Positions 6,251 through 7,313 of a DNA stretch of 7,313 bases are shown in pieces (the first letter of the stretch is position 1; each line of letters starts with the position of its first letter). The DNA comes from an uncultured Anaerosolibacter sp. (lineage in GTDB: Bacteria > Bacillota_A > Clostridia > Peptostreptococcales > Thermotaleaceae): contig CALECF010000064.1 of NCBI GenBank assembly GCA_937948705.1, positions 1 through 7,313 on the forward strand, written 5' to 3'. The notes beneath the pieces are model-generated. The model ran no database searches and had not been told where the DNA came from. It was given only the letters and a program-made list of their open reading frames with translations. A program made the translations under genes and the position numbers.

Positions 6251-7313
6251 TCATTGCTTTAATTCTCTACTCAGAAGCATTTCAACACCTTCCGCTTTTC
6301 CTTCTTCTAATGATTCCCATCTTTTTATTCCTAATCTAGTAATGAGCTGGAGAACATTGTCATTGTCAAAAGGAGTTTTCATGGTAGTCTCTTGACTATA
6401 TGCGTCCACAGCTGCTTTTCCCTCCTCGATGGAAACAACAGCCCTTGGACCCCCAACGCATCCACCTGCACAACCCATCCCTTCTATAAAGTTCGCCTTG
6501 ATCTCACCCTTGATTAGTTTCTCTAAACCAGCTTTGCACTCTCCAGTACCTTCAAAGCTAATAGACTTGAACGCAATATTACGCTTTAGTACCCGCTCTA
6601 CAGAGCGTTCCACGGCTTTGCTCACCCCGCCTGTTCTAGCATAGACTCTTCCGGCAAAGGACGCTTCCTCTCTATTGTCTTCTTCCAATGCTTCCAAATC
6701 AATCTCCAGGGCAGTAAATATTTCTTTCAACTCTCGGAATGTCAATACATAGTCAATAGCACCCTCTAGCTCTGGAATCTTAGCCTCTGCTTTTTTTGCA
6801 ATACAAGGACCGATGAACACCACTCTGGCAGTTGGATTTAAGGCCTTTAATACTCTGCCGGATGCAATCATAGGGGATACGGAAGGAGATACATGTTCTG
6901 CAATCTCCTTGTAGTTTTTTTGGATCATTCCAACCCATACGGGACAACAGCAGCTGGTAATCAAATAATCCTCTTCCGTCCTTACCATATGGTCAAACTC
7001 GTAGGCTTCCTTTACTGTCAGTATATCTGCAAATACGGCAACCTCCACCATATCTGTAAATCCAAGTTTTTTCAAAGCTGTTCGTATTTTACCTGGTGTT
7101 ATGCCATGTCCAAATTGCCCCACAAAGGCAGGAGCTATTGTAGCGAAAATCGGTGTTTGCTGTTCCTGCAGCAGCTTTACCACAGGCAAGAACTCTATTT
7201 TATCAGAAATGGCACCTAATGGACAAGCTTCAATACAACGTCCACATCCTATGCATCGATGGGCCTCTTCTGTACAATCCAAGTGCTCACGAGGGCAGTC
7301 TTCTTCCTCAACT
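6251..7313 (-). CDS. [FeFe]-hydrogenase catalytic subunit, group B type, N-terminus cut by the window edge
   Basis: The protein reduces protons to H2 or oxidises H2 at an H-cluster. The 353 residues present are open at the right edge; the TTG at 7282 is internal. Numbered from the edge, they begin with two cysteines (C6, C13), then one complete 4Fe-4S motif CIGCGRCIEACP (C20, C23, C26, C30). H-cluster motifs follow: L1 as TSCCCPVW (119-126), SPMIASGRVLK (146-156), L2 as GPCIAKKAE (C170), and L3 as EGMGCAGGCVGGP (C281, C285). All four cluster ligands are present. The extra cysteine in L1, glycine instead of methionine before PC in L2, and APAFVGQFG (60-68) fit the group B (B1/B3) family rather than CpI-type enzymes. 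No partner subunit or hydE/F/G maturase is in view. Soluble; electron partner unknown. Confidence 0.93.
   Translation of the reverse strand, partial: VEEEDCPREHLDCTEEAHRCIGCGRCIEACPLGAISDKIEFLPVVKLLQEQQTPIFATIAPAFVGQFGHGITPGKIRTALKKLGFTDMVEVAVFADILTVKEAYEFDHMVRTEEDYLITSCCCPVWVGMIQKNYKEIAEHVSPSVSPMIASGRVLKALNPTARVVFIGPCIAKKAEAKIPELEGAIDYVLTFRELKEIFTALEIDLEALEEDNREEASFAGRVYARTGGVSKAVERSVERVLKRNIAFKSISFEGTGECKAGLEKLIKGEIKANFIEGMGCAGGCVGGPRAVVSIEEGKAAVDAYSQETTMKTPFDNDNVLQLITRLGIKRWESLEEGKAEGVEMLLSRELKQ

Noticed and set aside
6893..7219. Plus-strand open frame of 108 codons antisense to the hydrogenase gene
   Set aside because: It is a shadow of a strongly supported hydrogenase; the product has no recognisable motif and no ribosome binding site was noted.
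1..7313. CRISPR array, insertion sequence, tRNA/rRNA or defence system
   Set aside because: No regularly spaced repeats, transposase, terminal repeats, RNA gene signatures or defence-protein motifs were seen anywhere in the window.

Overview
The window reads as chromosomal DNA of a low-GC, anaerobic Firmicute, probably a member of the Clostridia. The grounds are an A+T-rich sequence, strong GGAGG-type ribosome binding sites with some TTG starts, sigma-A-type promoters, and an oxygen-sensitive [FeFe]-hydrogenase of the clostridial 'group B' type. An Alkaliphilus-like clostridium would fit, but that is a guess from general resemblance, not an identification.

Layout. Positions 1-2672 (minus strand) hold a polyphosphate operon: polyphosphate kinase (ppk) followed 11 bases later by an exopolyphosphatase/GppA-type phosphatase (ppx) that runs off the left edge. 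A non-coding, A+T-rich stretch of about 390 bases (2673-3064) separates it from two plus-strand genes, a small Est30-like carboxylesterase (3065-3736) and a UPF0173/YtkL-type metallo-beta-lactamase-fold hydrolase (3833-4510). A symmetric bidirectional terminator (4531-4560) lies between the hydrolase and a convergent HisC-type aminotransferase (4612-5685, minus). Further right, also on the minus strand, are an unrecognised three-helix membrane protein (5790-6158) and a 5'-truncated [FeFe]-hydrogenase (6251 to the right edge).

How the genes work together. Only ppk-ppx is a clear functional unit: one makes polyphosphate and the other probably degrades it or acts on guanosine pentaphosphate. The hydrogenase, membrane protein and aminotransferase point the same way and could be partly co-transcribed, but the aminotransferase has its own consensus promoter, so no shared pathway is implied. 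The esterase and metal-dependent hydrolase each have their own promoter-like signals.

Novelty. I see no mobile element, CRISPR array, RNA gene, toxin-antitoxin pair or clear defence system, and no evidence of an undescribed multi-gene system. The points worth a second look are regulatory palindromes (an exact 11-bp inverted repeat over the UPF0173 promoter, and a Rex-like palindrome over the esterase promoter), the altered H-cluster motifs of the hydrogenase, and the orphan membrane protein beside it. All regulatory calls were made by eye.
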